From contig NZ_JROO01000016.1 in assembly GCF_000826685.1 (NCBI RefSeq), positions 48,865 through 112,864 on the forward strand: a stretch of DNA of 64,000 nt. Direction: 5' to 3'. The position numbers and the translations under genes were made by a program. This document shows, piece after piece, positions 34,581-42,972 of the stretch; the stretch's first letter is position 1; the number at the start of each line of letters is the position of its first letter. The stretch is from Streptomonospora alba. GTDB lineage: Bacteria; Actinomycetota; Actinomycetes; Streptosporangiales; Streptosporangiaceae. The notes under the pieces are model-generated. The model was given only the letters and a program-made list of their open reading frames with translations, ran no database searches and was not told the origin of the DNA.

Positions 34581-35768
34581 TCACACACCGGTGACCTCGT
34601 TGGACGCCTCGGGCAGCTCCGCTTCCTGCACGACCTCGCCCGAGGCGAGGTCGACGGCGTAGATCCGCTGCTCGCCGGGGTCGGTCACATAGGCGGTCCC
34701 GCCGCGGACGAACAGGGTGGGGCGGGGCTCCTGCCACTCCAGAGGTTCCCGCCACCGGCCGATGACCGGGAAGGAGTCGGTTGCCTCGGCGGTCTGCGGG
34801 TCGATCACGTGGATCGCGCCGTCGGTCCCCAGCACCAGCCCCTCGCCGTCGGGGCCGCGCCCCAGGGACCGGAAGCTGTAGCTGGTGCCCAGCTCCACCA
34901 GGCGCAGTCCGGCCTCCTCGGTGTCGAGGATCGAGATCCGCTCGGGGCGCTCCAGCTCGGCGTCGGGGTCGGTCTTGTAGTCGCCCAGCACGTAAGGCGA
35001 CGCCTCGTGCCCGGCCTGGTTGCCGATGCGCCCGTAGTCGTCGGGGCTGTCGATCTTGGCGAGGTCACCGCCGGAGTAGACCAGCGCCCCGTCCTCGCAG
35101 CCCACGAGCACGGCCTCGTCGGCGGCGGTCGCCTCGCCGTGCACGCCGGGGCACTCCTCGCTGCGGGCGATCTCCTGTCTGTCGGCGTCGAGCACGTGGA
35201 TGCCGGGGCGCTCCTCCTCGTCGCCGAGGGTCACCACCATCTCGCCGTTCTCCAGCACCGCGGCGACGCCGTGGTGGGGGTGCGCGGTGGTGTGGGTCTC
35301 GGTCTCGGGCAGGCCGCCCCGGCTCAGCTCGCCGGGGTCGAAGACGGTGATCCCGCCGGTTCCGTCGGAGAACAGCACCGTCTTTCCCGCGTGGTGCACG
35401 ACGTGGCCGGGTTCGGGCGCCTCGAACTCGTCGTCGGTGAGTTCGGCGCCCGCGGCGTCGAGGACGCGGAATCCGGTGGAGGTCGACACCAGCACGTGGC
35501 GCCCGTCGCCTGCGGGGTTGAGCCGGGTGAAGCCCTCCAGCGGGATGTCCTCGACGACGTCGAGCGTGCGGCCGTCGATGACGAGGAGTCCGCCGTCGTA
35601 GGTGGCGACGAGCGCGTCGGCGACCTCGGCGCCGCCTGGGGACTCGCCGCCGGCCGGGTCCTCGCCGGCCGCTGAGCCGCACGCCGTGGCGGTGAGGCTC
35701 AGCGCCGCGAGGACGGACAGCGCGGACCGTTCACGGCGCGGGCGGGATCGGTGGGGGTTGGTGCGCAT
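34581..35768 (-). CDS. aztD: AztD-like periplasmic zinc metallochaperone (copy 1)
   Basis: The 395-residue lipoprotein has an N-terminal signal with lipobox TATAC near residue 30. The rest reads as a beta-propeller with repeated blades (DGGLLVIDGRTLDVVEDI, GGITVFDPGELS, GAIHVIDPQTAEATDSFPV, RIYAVDLASGEVVQ). The His-rich loop HTTAHPHHG near residue 160 is the likely zinc site. AztD proteins hand zinc to the binding protein AztC, whose gene lies 87 bases upstream in the same operon. ATG at 35768 follows GGAAGGCACGT. A second AztD-like gene occurs two genes upstream. Confidence 0.88.
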   Translation of the reverse strand: MRTNPHRSRPRRERSALSVLAALSLTATACGSAAGEDPAGGESPGGAEVADALVATYDGGLLVIDGRTLDVVEDIPLEGFTRLNPAGDGRHVLVSTSTGFRVLDAAGAELTDDEFEAPEPGHVVHHAGKTVLFSDGTGGITVFDPGELSRGGLPETETHTTAHPHHGVAAVLENGEMVVTLGDEEERPGIHVLDADRQEIARSEECPGVHGEATAADEAVLVGCEDGALVYSGGDLAKIDSPDDYGRIGNQAGHEASPYVLGDYKTDPDAELERPERISILDTEEAGLRLVELGTSYSFRSLGRGPDGEGLVLGTDGAIHVIDPQTAEATDSFPVIGRWREPLEWQEPRPTLFVRGGTAYVTDPGEQRIYAVDLASGEVVQEAELPEASNEVTGV

Positions 35769-35855
35769 ACGTGCCTTCCGTTTCCGTCGAGTGGAGCCGG
35801 GTGGGGGGCGGAGCCGCCGGGGCGGTCCTCGGGGGCGGACGGGTCGCCGGGGCGC

Positions 35856-36818
35856 TCATCCGGTGAGGCCCTCGGCGATGGCGTCGGTGTTGTGCCGGGT
35901 CATCTCCAGGTAGGTGGCGCCTCCCCCGCCCTTCGCGGTCAGGGACTCGGAGAACAGCGCCACGACCGCGACGTCGACGCCGGCCTCGTCGGCCATCACC
36001 CGGGCGAGGCGGTCGGGCTGGGAGGAGTCGGCGAAGATCGCCGGAACCCCGGCCTCGCGCACGGTGTCGGCGAGGGACTTCAGATCCGCGCTGCTGGGCG
36101 AGGCCAGCGTGGTGCCGCTGGGCACGACCGCGCCGACGACCTCGAAGCCGTAGCGCCGGGCGAGGTAGCCGAAGACGTGGTGGTTGGTGACCAGCTTGCG
36201 CCGCTCCCGGGGGATGTCGGCGAAGCGTTGCCGGGCGTGCTCGTGCAGCCGGTCGACGTGGGCGCGGTAGTCCTCGGCGTTGGCGCGCACCGCCGCGGCG
36301 TCGGCGCCGCCGACCTCGTCGATCACGGTTTCGGCGATGAGGTCCGCGGCCTCGCCCGCGCGTACCGGGTCGGTCCAGAAGTGCGGGTCGGGCTGTCCGG
36401 CGGTGTCGCCTCGGGTGAACTCGATCGGCTCGACTCCCTCGGCGACCGCCAGAGCGGGGGTGCCGACGTCCTCGGCGGCCGCGACGTTGCGCAGTACCCC
36501 TTCCTCCAGGCCGAGGCCGTTGTAGACGATCAGCTCGGCGTCGTGGAGTCCCGCCGCCTGCTGGGCGGAGACGCCGAAGGAGTGCGGGTCGGCGTTGGGC
36601 TGCATGAGGACGGTGACCTCGGCCTGGTCGCCGACGACGTTGCGGGTGATGTCGCCGAGGATGTTGGTGGTCACGACGATGCCGGAGCGCTCCGCGCCGA
36701 AGGCCGCGCATCCGGACACGGCGGGGGTGAGCGCGAGCAGCAGCGCCGGCAGGACGACCGCAGCGCGGCTCAGGGGGCGCGGCCGGGATCGGGGGTCCGT
36801 CGGCATCGCGCTCACCAC
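35856..36818 (-). CDS. aztC: Zinc ABC transporter binding protein AztC
   Basis: The 320-residue protein has a lipoprotein-like signal (ALTPAVSGC) and is a cluster A-I metal-binding protein. Histidine ligands are visible in NADPHSFG, PDPHFW and TNHHVFGYLARRYG, and the fourth region DSSQPD matches the usual Asp/Glu site. It captures zinc outside the membrane and delivers it to AztB. The gene start is ambiguous: GTG at 36818 or 36815 or ATG at 36806; all overlap or abut the upstream aztD-like stop, which implies coupling. Only a short loop precedes the NADPHSF motif, so the long His-rich loop of ZnuA is absent, as in AztC. Confidence 0.9.
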   Translation of the reverse strand: MVSAMPTDPRSRPRPLSRAAVVLPALLLALTPAVSGCAAFGAERSGIVVTTNILGDITRNVVGDQAEVTVLMQPNADPHSFGVSAQQAAGLHDAELIVYNGLGLEEGVLRNVAAAEDVGTPALAVAEGVEPIEFTRGDTAGQPDPHFWTDPVRAGEAADLIAETVIDEVGGADAAAVRANAEDYRAHVDRLHEHARQRFADIPRERRKLVTNHHVFGYLARRYGFEVVGAVVPSGTTLASPSSADLKSLADTVREAGVPAIFADSSQPDRLARVMADEAGVDVAVVALFSESLTAKGGGGATYLEMTRHNTDAIAEGLTG

Positions 36819-37996
36819 CCCGTCTCCACCATGACGTCGGGGCTGAAGCCGAGTTCGAAGGTGCGGGCCAGGCGCAGGTCGTCGTTGTAGTCGATCTCGT
36901 AGACCGCGTCGGCCGCGGGATCGTTGACATAGGCGCGGCCGGTGTCGATGCGGATGACCGGCTCGGGCGCGCCGCGCGCGCCGGCCCCCTCCATGAGGCG
37001 CCTCTGGGCGGTCTGCTCGCCCGATTCGGGGTCATAGGCGCGCAGCCGCCCGTCCTCGCCCAGGACCAGCACCGGCAGGTCCTCGCCGGCGGCGCTGACC
37101 GCGGCGGCCGGTCCGGTCTCCAGCAGGGTCCACTCCCCGGCCCCGGCGTCGAGTACCCACACGCCCTCGTCGCCTGCCCTGCCCGCGAGCACCGGCGCGC
37201 CGGGGCGGTGGTGGAACGCGGCGACCGGGTCGGCGCCGCCGTCGGGGTAGGCGATCGTGCGTGCGTCCAGGGAGTCGCCCTCGCCGGTGACCAGCAGGGC
37301 TCCGTTCGAGCAGCCGATGACGGCTCCGCGCCGGGTCAGGGCCTGGCCGCGGGGGTCGGGGCACCGTGCGTCGAGGGTGCCGACGGGGGCGCCCTCGCGG
37401 TCGAGGACGCGCACGGCGCCGCCGGCGTCGGCCGCCACCAACCGCTCGCCGCGGGGCAGGAGCGCTCCGCCGCCGTGGATGGCGACGGCGCGGGCGATGT
37501 CGCCGTCCTCCAGGGCGGCGCGGTCGAGGATCCCGGCGCCGGCGTCCGAGGCGAGCGCGGTGACCGCCGTGTCACCGGCGGCCCGCAGGCCGCCGCCCGC
37601 CTCGACCTCGCCGAGGATCGCCGGCTCGGCGCGGTAGTAGTGCGCGTGATCGCCGTGGTCGACGGCCCAGGTGCCGCTGTCCAGGACCGTCACCGTGTCG
37701 CCGGCGCCGAGGTAGGCGAACCGGCCGTCGGTCGCGGCCTCCTGGATGCCGGGTGCGGTGCCGAGGCCGGTCACCTCCTCGGTCGCGGGGTCGATCAGGT
37801 GCAGGGAGCCGTCGCCGGTGTCGGCCGCGACCAGGCGCCACTGCGGTTGGGCGGTCTCCTGGGCACCGTCGACGTGGCCGTGCGGTCGGGCCTCGGCATC
37901 CTCGGAGGGCGGTGGGCCGCCGGTGCCGCAGCCGGCGGCCAGCAACCCCCCTGCGGCCCATGCCAGGGCCGTTCGTGTTCTGCTGGCGAACATCAT
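36812..37996 (-). CDS. Second AztD-like lipoprotein (copy 2)
   Basis: The 394-residue protein has a lipobox LLAAGC near residue 22, then an acidic/His stretch (EARPHGHVDG) and a beta-propeller whose first part carries WAVDHGDHAHYY, a likely zinc loop. Later blades repeat as in AztD (AVRVLDREGAPVGTL, GVWVLDAGAGEWTLLE, RLRAYDPESGEQTAQRR, DAVYEIDYNDDLRLARTF). It is homologous in plan to the downstream aztD but diverged. ATG at 37996 overlaps the aztB stop (ATGA), and its own end overlaps aztC. Two metallochaperones in one zinc operon is unusual; one may serve another ligand or deliver zinc in the other direction. Confidence 0.8.
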   Translation of the reverse strand: MMFASRTRTALAWAAGGLLAAGCGTGGPPPSEDAEARPHGHVDGAQETAQPQWRLVAADTGDGSLHLIDPATEEVTGLGTAPGIQEAATDGRFAYLGAGDTVTVLDSGTWAVDHGDHAHYYRAEPAILGEVEAGGGLRAAGDTAVTALASDAGAGILDRAALEDGDIARAVAIHGGGALLPRGERLVAADAGGAVRVLDREGAPVGTLDARCPDPRGQALTRRGAVIGCSNGALLVTGEGDSLDARTIAYPDGGADPVAAFHHRPGAPVLAGRAGDEGVWVLDAGAGEWTLLETGPAAAVSAAGEDLPVLVLGEDGRLRAYDPESGEQTAQRRLMEGAGARGAPEPVIRIDTGRAYVNDPAADAVYEIDYNDDLRLARTFELGFSPDVMVETGW

Positions 37997-38919
37997 CGTG
38001 TGAACTCGTGCTCCTGTTCGGGTTCCGGGGCGGATCGGGGGGACGCGGTTTCGGGGGACGGCTCGGGTCCGGCGCGCGACTGGGAGCGCGCGGCGGTGCC
38101 GGGGCGCAGGTCGCGCACGCGGGCGGCGACGGCGGAGAGGAAGAAGAGGGCCACCGCGATCGCCGCGATCGTCGCGCCGGCCGCGGTGCCCAGGTGCCAG
38201 GAGGCGAGCAGGCCGGCGAAGGTCGCGGTCGAGCCGAGCACCGCCGAGCCGAGCATGATCACCGGGATGCGCCGCGCCCACAGCGCCATCGCCGCCGGGG
38301 GCGCGATGAGCAGGCCGAAGACGAGCAGGGTCCCCACGACGTGGAAGGAGGCGACGATCGCGAGGGTGATCAGACCGAGCATCGCGGTGTGGGCCAGGCG
38401 CGGGTGCAGCCCCAGGGTGCGGGCCTTGCGGGGGTCGAAGGCCAGGGCGACGAAGGCGCGGTGGCCCAGCAGGGCGACGATCGCGGCCGCGCCGGCCGAC
38501 AGGGCGAGGACCGCGAGGTCGCCAGTGCGCACGGCCAGGACGTCGCCGAAGAGGAAACCGGTGAGGTCGACCGCGAAGGACTGCGCGTAGGACACGATGA
38601 TCACGCCGAGCGCGAGCATTCCGACGAACAGCAGCCCGATGCCGGTGTCCTGGGACAGGCGGGACCAGCGGGTCACGGCGGCGACTCCCAGTGCCATCGC
38701 GATCGCGCTGGCCGCCGCGCCCAGGAACAGGCTTCCGCCCAGCAGCGAGGCCAACGCCACCCCGGGCAGCATCCCGTGCGACATCGCGTCGCCGAGGAAC
38801 GCCATGCCGCGCAGTACCACCCAGGTCCCCGCCAGCGCGCAGGCGCCGGAGACCAGGACCCCGGCCCACAGCGCCCGTGCGACGAAGGCCACGGCGAACG
38901 GTTCGGTCAACCAATCCAT
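37993..38919 (-). CDS. aztB: Zinc ABC transporter permease AztB
   Basis: The 308-residue ABC-3 type permease has about eight membrane spans and family markers FLGDAMSHGMLPGVALA near residue 40 and LLVFGLLIAPPAAMALW near 215. A 45-residue Arg/Pro/Glu-rich cytosolic tail follows the last span. ATG at 38919 lies 17 bases from the Zur box. It is the first gene of the leftward operon aztB - aztD-like - aztC - aztD and pairs with the divergent ATPase aztA. Confidence 0.9.
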   Translation of the reverse strand: MDWLTEPFAVAFVARALWAGVLVSGACALAGTWVVLRGMAFLGDAMSHGMLPGVALASLLGGSLFLGAAASAIAMALGVAAVTRWSRLSQDTGIGLLFVGMLALGVIIVSYAQSFAVDLTGFLFGDVLAVRTGDLAVLALSAGAAAIVALLGHRAFVALAFDPRKARTLGLHPRLAHTAMLGLITLAIVASFHVVGTLLVFGLLIAPPAAMALWARRIPVIMLGSAVLGSTATFAGLLASWHLGTAAGATIAAIAVALFFLSAVAARVRDLRPGTAARSQSRAGPEPSPETASPRSAPEPEQEHEFTR

Positions 38920-38935
38920 GGGGATGACCGTACAA

Positions 38936-38956
38936 TGAAAATGATTATCATTGTCA
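38936..38956. promoter_or_regulatory. Zur box controlling aztA and aztBCD
   Basis: TGAAAATGATTATCATTGTCA differs from the perfect actinobacterial Zur box by one base. It lies between the divergent aztB and aztA starts so one Zur dimer pair can repress both when zinc is plentiful. Confidence 0.92.
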
Positions 38957-38969
38957 ATGTGGAGGTGAA

Positions 38970-39662
38970 GTGGTGCGCAGCACACACGCCGCCGTGGCAC
39001 TGCACGGGGTCAGCGCCGCCTACGGCCCCACGACGGTCCTGCACGAGGTCTGCGCCCGGATTCCGGCGCGCAGTGTGACGGCGCTGCTGGGCGCCAACGG
39101 CTCGGGCAAGTCCACGCTTCTGGGCGTCCTCGCAGGAGTGCACTCCCCCGCCTCGGGTACCGTCGAGCGCTTCCACGACGCGCGCCCGGCTCTGGTCGTT
39201 CAGCACAGCGCCGTATCCGACGCCCTGCCCGTGACCGTGCGCGACACCGTCGCCATGGGCCGCTGGGCGCACCGGGGGCCGTGGCGGCGGCTCACCGCCC
39301 GCGACCGGGAGGTCGTCGCGGTCTGCATGGAGCGCCTGGGCATCGCCGGACTGTCCGCCCGCCCGCTGGGCTCCCTCTCCGGCGGCCAGCGCCAGCGCAC
39401 CCTCCTCGCCCAAGGACTGGCCCAGCGCTCGGATCTCCTGCTGCTGGACGAGCCCGCCACCGGCCTGGACGCCGCGACTCGGCAGGAGATCCCCGAGATC
39501 CTGGAGGAACTGCACGCACAGGGCGTCACCGTCGTCCACGCCACGCACGACCCCCAGGCCGCGCGCCGGGCCCACCACCGCCTTCGCCTGACCGGCGGTC
39601 GCCTCGTCGGCGAGGACCTCTCGGACCGCCCCGCCGCGCCGGGGCCGGAAGCGCTCGCGTAG
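38970..39662 (+). CDS. aztA: Zinc ABC transporter ATPase AztA
   Basis: The 230-residue ATPase has Walker A LLGANGSGKSTLL near residue 35, the ABC signature LSGGQRQRTLLAQ near 135 and Walker B LLLLDEPATGLD near 155, followed by the switch histidine in HATHDPQAA. GTG at 38970 follows GGAGGTGAA. It powers zinc import through AztB, whose gene is divergent across the Zur box. No other gene follows in this direction, so it is monocistronic. Confidence 0.92.
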   Translation: MVRSTHAAVALHGVSAAYGPTTVLHEVCARIPARSVTALLGANGSGKSTLLGVLAGVHSPASGTVERFHDARPALVVQHSAVSDALPVTVRDTVAMGRWAHRGPWRRLTARDREVVAVCMERLGIAGLSARPLGSLSGGQRQRTLLAQGLAQRSDLLLLDEPATGLDAATRQEIPEILEELHAQGVTVVHATHDPQAARRAHHRLRLTGGRLVGEDLSDRPAAPGPEALA

Positions 39663-40241
39663 GGACCCGGCCGAGGCCGCATCGCGTGCGGCGCGCCGGC
39701 CGGCTGCGGCCCGCGGAGGACGGAGCGGGGCGTGCCGCCGCTGGGTTTCGGGCACGGAACGCGGGTCCGCGTGGTTCGGGCGGCGGTGCGGGGCGACGGT
39801 CGGCCGCCGCCTCCCGGCCGCGCTCACCGCGCATTCTTCGGTGCCGGAAACGACGGCTCCGGATTCGGCGGCACGCTCAGGCGCGTGGTGAATCCCCAGG
39901 TGGAAACCGGAACCGCACGAATCCGAAGGAGGACGGAAGATCGTCGCGGCCGGCGACTCGATATCGGGCAATCGGGATATTGCACGATCTATTCTTCTTC
40001 GGTCGCATAGATCCACAATCGCGACACTGCAGCTTCTCGTGCGCGCCGAGTTGTGGAACCCTTGCCGAGCACGGAGCAACGGCCCCTCCCCGCCTCGCTG
40101 CGATCTCGGCCCATGCCGGTAGCGGAGCGCGCGAGCGCCGGTGCCTCCACTTCCCGAACTCCGACCGGAAACGGAATCCGCCACCGATACGCCGCCGAGT
40201 TCCGCAATGGAATCGTCCCATCCTCCCCTGGGAAAACGATC
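39663..40241. other. 579-base intergenic region before conservon
   Basis: No gene is supported. The right half becomes AT-richer from 39955 (CGATATCGGGCAATCGGGATATTGC), with a small GCAAT/ATTGC dyad near 39970, and probably carries the conservon promoter. An in-frame extension of the first conservon gene back to 40053 exists but looks unlike a protein start. Confidence 0.5.
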
Positions 40242-41519
40242 ATGATCAGGTTGCTCAGGCGCCGCCGCGACGCCGCGCCCGCGCCTCCCGCCCCGGCGAA
40301 CCCCGGTTCCGCCGCGGCGCCCGCCCCTCCACCGCCCCCCGCCGCGGCACCGACCGCCGGGCATTCCGCGCCGCAGCCCGCGCCGCAGCCCGCACCCGCT
40401 CAGGCGGGAGGGGCCGCCCCCGATCCGACCGCTCCCCTCACCGGGCTCATGGACCGGTTCGCCATGCAGGTGCTGGTCCTGGCCGAACAGCAGCGCCACG
40501 AGGTCGACCGGCTGGAGCAGGACGAGGACGATCCGGAGCGCCTCAAGCGGCTCTACGAGGTGGACCACGCCCTGACCATGATCCGGCGCACCGCTCGCGA
40601 GCTGCGTGTACTGGTCGACAGCGACGAGAGCGAGACCGGCGGCGACGCCACGTCGCTGCTGGACGTCGTCCGCATGGCGGCCTCCTCCATCGAGTCCTAT
40701 TCGCGAGTGCGCATCGCCAGCGTGGCCGAGCTGGCGGTGCCCTCCTACGCAGCCGACGACGTGGCCTCGATGGTCGCCCCGCTCCTCGACAACGCCGCGC
40801 GCTACTCGCCCGGCACCGTCGACGTCGGCGTCCACCCCACGGAGAGCGGCGGCGTGATCGTACGCATCTCCGACTCCGGGATCGGTCTCGGCGAGGCCCA
40901 TGTGCGTGCTCTCAACGCGACGATGAGCGGCGGCGTCCCTCCGCTGGACTCGCACGCGGCCCGGCACACCGGCTTTCCCGTCGTGCACCGGCTGGCGCAC
41001 CGCCACGGCGCCTCGGTCACCTTCAGCAGCCGCCCCGCGTCCGACTCCGCACGGCCGTCGGGCACCACGGCGGTGCTGTCCCTGCCCGCGCACCTGGTCT
41101 GCGATCCGCCGGCGAGCGCCCCGGCCGTGGGCGAGATGGCCGGCGAAGGGCGGCCGCAGGCCGAGCGCCCGGCACCCGCAGCGGCCGACGCCGCGGCCCG
41201 GCCGCCCCACCTGAGCCTGGCGCCCGGCCCCATCGGTCCGGACAGCGCTCCGCCGCCCGAACCCGCCCCGCCCCAGCGGCCCACCGCCGGCGGCCTCCCG
41301 CGCCGCGAGCGCAAAAGCCTGCGCCGCGACGACGATCGCGGCTCGCTGCGCCCCCCGGGCGGCGAGAGCGCGTCCAGCGGGACCGGCGGCGCAGGCGGCG
41401 ACGGCGGCGCGTCGTTCGCCGACGACCTCAGCGCCTTCTCGGCCGGCGCGTCCGCCACCGGCCACGACACCACACCGCCCGCAGGCGGGCACACCGACGA
41501 CGAGGAGGAGGGGCGATGA
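40242..41519 (+). CDS. cvnA: Conservon sensor-kinase-like ATPase (CvnA)
   Basis: The 425-residue protein has a basic start (MIRLLRRRRD), a Pro/Ala-rich linker (11-62), a dimerisation helix with DHALTMIRRTARELRVL around His109, and a GHKL ATPase domain with N box LLDNAARYSPG (181-191), G1 ISDSGIGLG (209-217) and G2 HTGFPVVHRLAHRHG. The C-terminal 130 residues are Pro/Ser/Gly-rich and disordered. No transmembrane segment or nitrate-sensing domain is present, so this is a short cytosolic CvnA. ATG at 40242 is chosen because GGGAAAACG lies upstream. It overlaps cvnB by ATGA. Confidence 0.85.
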   Translation: MIRLLRRRRDAAPAPPAPANPGSAAAPAPPPPPAAAPTAGHSAPQPAPQPAPAQAGGAAPDPTAPLTGLMDRFAMQVLVLAEQQRHEVDRLEQDEDDPERLKRLYEVDHALTMIRRTARELRVLVDSDESETGGDATSLLDVVRMAASSIESYSRVRIASVAELAVPSYAADDVASMVAPLLDNAARYSPGTVDVGVHPTESGGVIVRISDSGIGLGEAHVRALNATMSGGVPPLDSHAARHTGFPVVHRLAHRHGASVTFSSRPASDSARPSGTTAVLSLPAHLVCDPPASAPAVGEMAGEGRPQAERPAPAAADAAARPPHLSLAPGPIGPDSAPPPEPAPPQRPTAGGLPRRERKSLRRDDDRGSLRPPGGESASSGTGGAGGDGGASFADDLSAFSAGASATGHDTTPPAGGHTDDEEEGR

Positions 41520-41959
41520 ACGGTGGCACCGCCCAGCCGCGCAATCCCCAGGAGTTCGGCTGGCTGCTCGACGACTTCACCGCGCAGACCCCCGGGGTCT
41601 CGCATGCGCTGATCGTCTCCTCCGACGGCCTGCCGCTGATCACCTCCGGCGACATACCCGCCGACACGGCCGATCCCATGGCGGCCATGATCAGCGGACT
41701 CATCAGCCTCGGCACCAACATCGCCCACCAGGTGGGCGAGCCCGGGTGCGACCAGGTGATGCTGAAGTTCCCGGCCGGGCATTTCCTGTTCATGGGCATC
41801 GGCAGCCTGGCAGGGCTGGCCGTCCTCGTCCGCGACGGGGCGAACCTGGGCGTCGTCGCCCACCGCATGACCCAGCTCGTCCAGAGCGTCGGCCACGTCT
41901 TGACCCCCCAGATGCGCGACGACCTGCGCGGACTGTCCATGAGCCGGGGCGCGTCGTGA
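41516..41959 (+). CDS. cvnB: Roadblock/LC7 protein (CvnB)
   Basis: This 147-residue protein is a roadblock/LC7 domain (FGWLLDDFTAQTPGVSHALIVSSDGLPLITS to GHFLFMGIGSLAGLAVLVRDGANLGVVAHRM). Such proteins act with MglA/CvnD-like GTPases as regulators or activators. It starts inside the cvnA stop and is followed 31 bases later by cvnC, in the fixed conservon order. Confidence 0.92.
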   Translation: MNGGTAQPRNPQEFGWLLDDFTAQTPGVSHALIVSSDGLPLITSGDIPADTADPMAAMISGLISLGTNIAHQVGEPGCDQVMLKFPAGHFLFMGIGSLAGLAVLVRDGANLGVVAHRMTQLVQSVGHVLTPQMRDDLRGLSMSRGAS

Positions 41960-41990
41960 GTCCGGCTCCAACCACAGCGAAAGAGCCACT

Positions 41991-42335
41991 ATGACGGTCA
42001 ATCCATGGGTGCGCCCCTATGTTCTGACCGGCGGACGCACCCGCACGCGACACCGCCTGTTCGTCCACACCCTGATCGCGGTGCCCGACTACGATCCCGG
42101 TTATTCGCAGCGGCTGCCGCCCGAGGCCCGCGCCCTGTACGAGCGCGCGCGCTCGGCGGTGCAGTCGGTCGCCGAGCTGTCGGCGCACTGCGGGGTGTCA
42201 CTGGGGGTCACACGTGTGCTCATCGGCGACATGGCCGCCCGAGAGCGGCTGATCGTCAACCCCGACGCCTACTCCTCCCCCTACGACCCCCGGTTGCTGA
42301 AGAGAGTCATCGATGGGCTTTACGAACTCGCCTGA
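41991..42335 (+). CDS. cvnC: DUF742 protein (CvnC)
   Basis: The 114-residue protein matches DUF742: WVRPYVLTGGRTRT at the start, a helix-turn-helix-like middle (SVAELSAHCGVSLGVTRVLIGDMA) and the ending LLKRVIDGLYELA. It is the third conservon component and may bind DNA or the GTPase. It overlaps cvnD by 23 bases. Family function is not defined beyond membership in the complex. Confidence 0.92.
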   Translation: MTVNPWVRPYVLTGGRTRTRHRLFVHTLIAVPDYDPGYSQRLPPEARALYERARSAVQSVAELSAHCGVSLGVTRVLIGDMAARERLIVNPDAYSSPYDPRLLKRVIDGLYELA

Positions 42336-42933
42336 CCGGACGCCGCAGCTGGCCTCGGCCAAGATCGTCGTCGCCGGCGGATTCGGCACCGGGAAGACCA
42401 CCATGGTCGGTGCTGTGTCGGAGATCCCGCCGGTCAACACCGAGGCATGGCTGACCCAGGCCTCCCGCACCGTCGATCCCGAGACCGGCGGAGACGGGAA
42501 GATGACGACGACCGTCGCGATGGACTTCGGCCGCATCACCATGTCCGAGGACCTCGTGCTGTACCTCTTCGGCACTCCCGGACAGGCACGCTTCTGGCCG
42601 ATGTGGGACGACCTGTGCCGCGGCGCCAGCGCGGCCGTCGTCCTCGTCGACACCCGCCGGCTGGACGTGTCCTTCGCCGCGGTCAACTACTTCGAGAACG
42701 ACTCCGACGTCCCCTTCATCGTCGCCGTGAACCTCTTCGACGGCGAGCAGAGCCACGACCCGGCCGATGTGCGCGATGCGCTCCAGCTCTCCCCCGACGT
42801 GCCGATGGTGGCCTGCGACGCGCGGGACCGGCGGTCGGTGGTGGAGACGCTCACGGCCTCGCTGACCCACACGATGCGCCGCACCGCTCCCCCGCGGCAG
42901 GGCCGGGCCGAGGACCGGCGCGCCGTGCATTAG
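42313..42933 (+). CDS. cvnD: Conservon Ras-like GTPase (CvnD)
   Basis: The 206-residue protein has the P-loop GGFGTGKTT at 22-30, the switch-II region FGTPGQARFWPMWDDL near 83, and a divergent base-recognition NLFDG. It is the MglA-like GTPase of the conservon. Conservon proteins form a membrane-linked complex that resembles eukaryotic G-protein signalling. It is followed after only 39 bases by the flavin monooxygenase gene, so both are probably in one transcript. Confidence 0.93.
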   Translation: MGFTNSPDRTPQLASAKIVVAGGFGTGKTTMVGAVSEIPPVNTEAWLTQASRTVDPETGGDGKMTTTVAMDFGRITMSEDLVLYLFGTPGQARFWPMWDDLCRGASAAVVLVDTRRLDVSFAAVNYFENDSDVPFIVAVNLFDGEQSHDPADVRDALQLSPDVPMVACDARDRRSVVETLTASLTHTMRRTAPPRQGRAEDRRAVH

Positions 42934-42972
42934 TCCACACCAGCCGTATCCAGGGAACCAAGAGAGGCGGCA

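Noticed and set aside
36812..38935. 707-residue fusion of the AztD-like protein with an N-terminal domain
   Set aside because: The N-terminal half is a shifted-frame shadow of aztB; the lipobox start at 37996 defines the real gene.
38907..41492. 861-residue minus-strand frame opposite aztA and cvnA
   Set aside because: It is low-complexity Gly/Arg/Val-rich and antisense to two well-supported genes.
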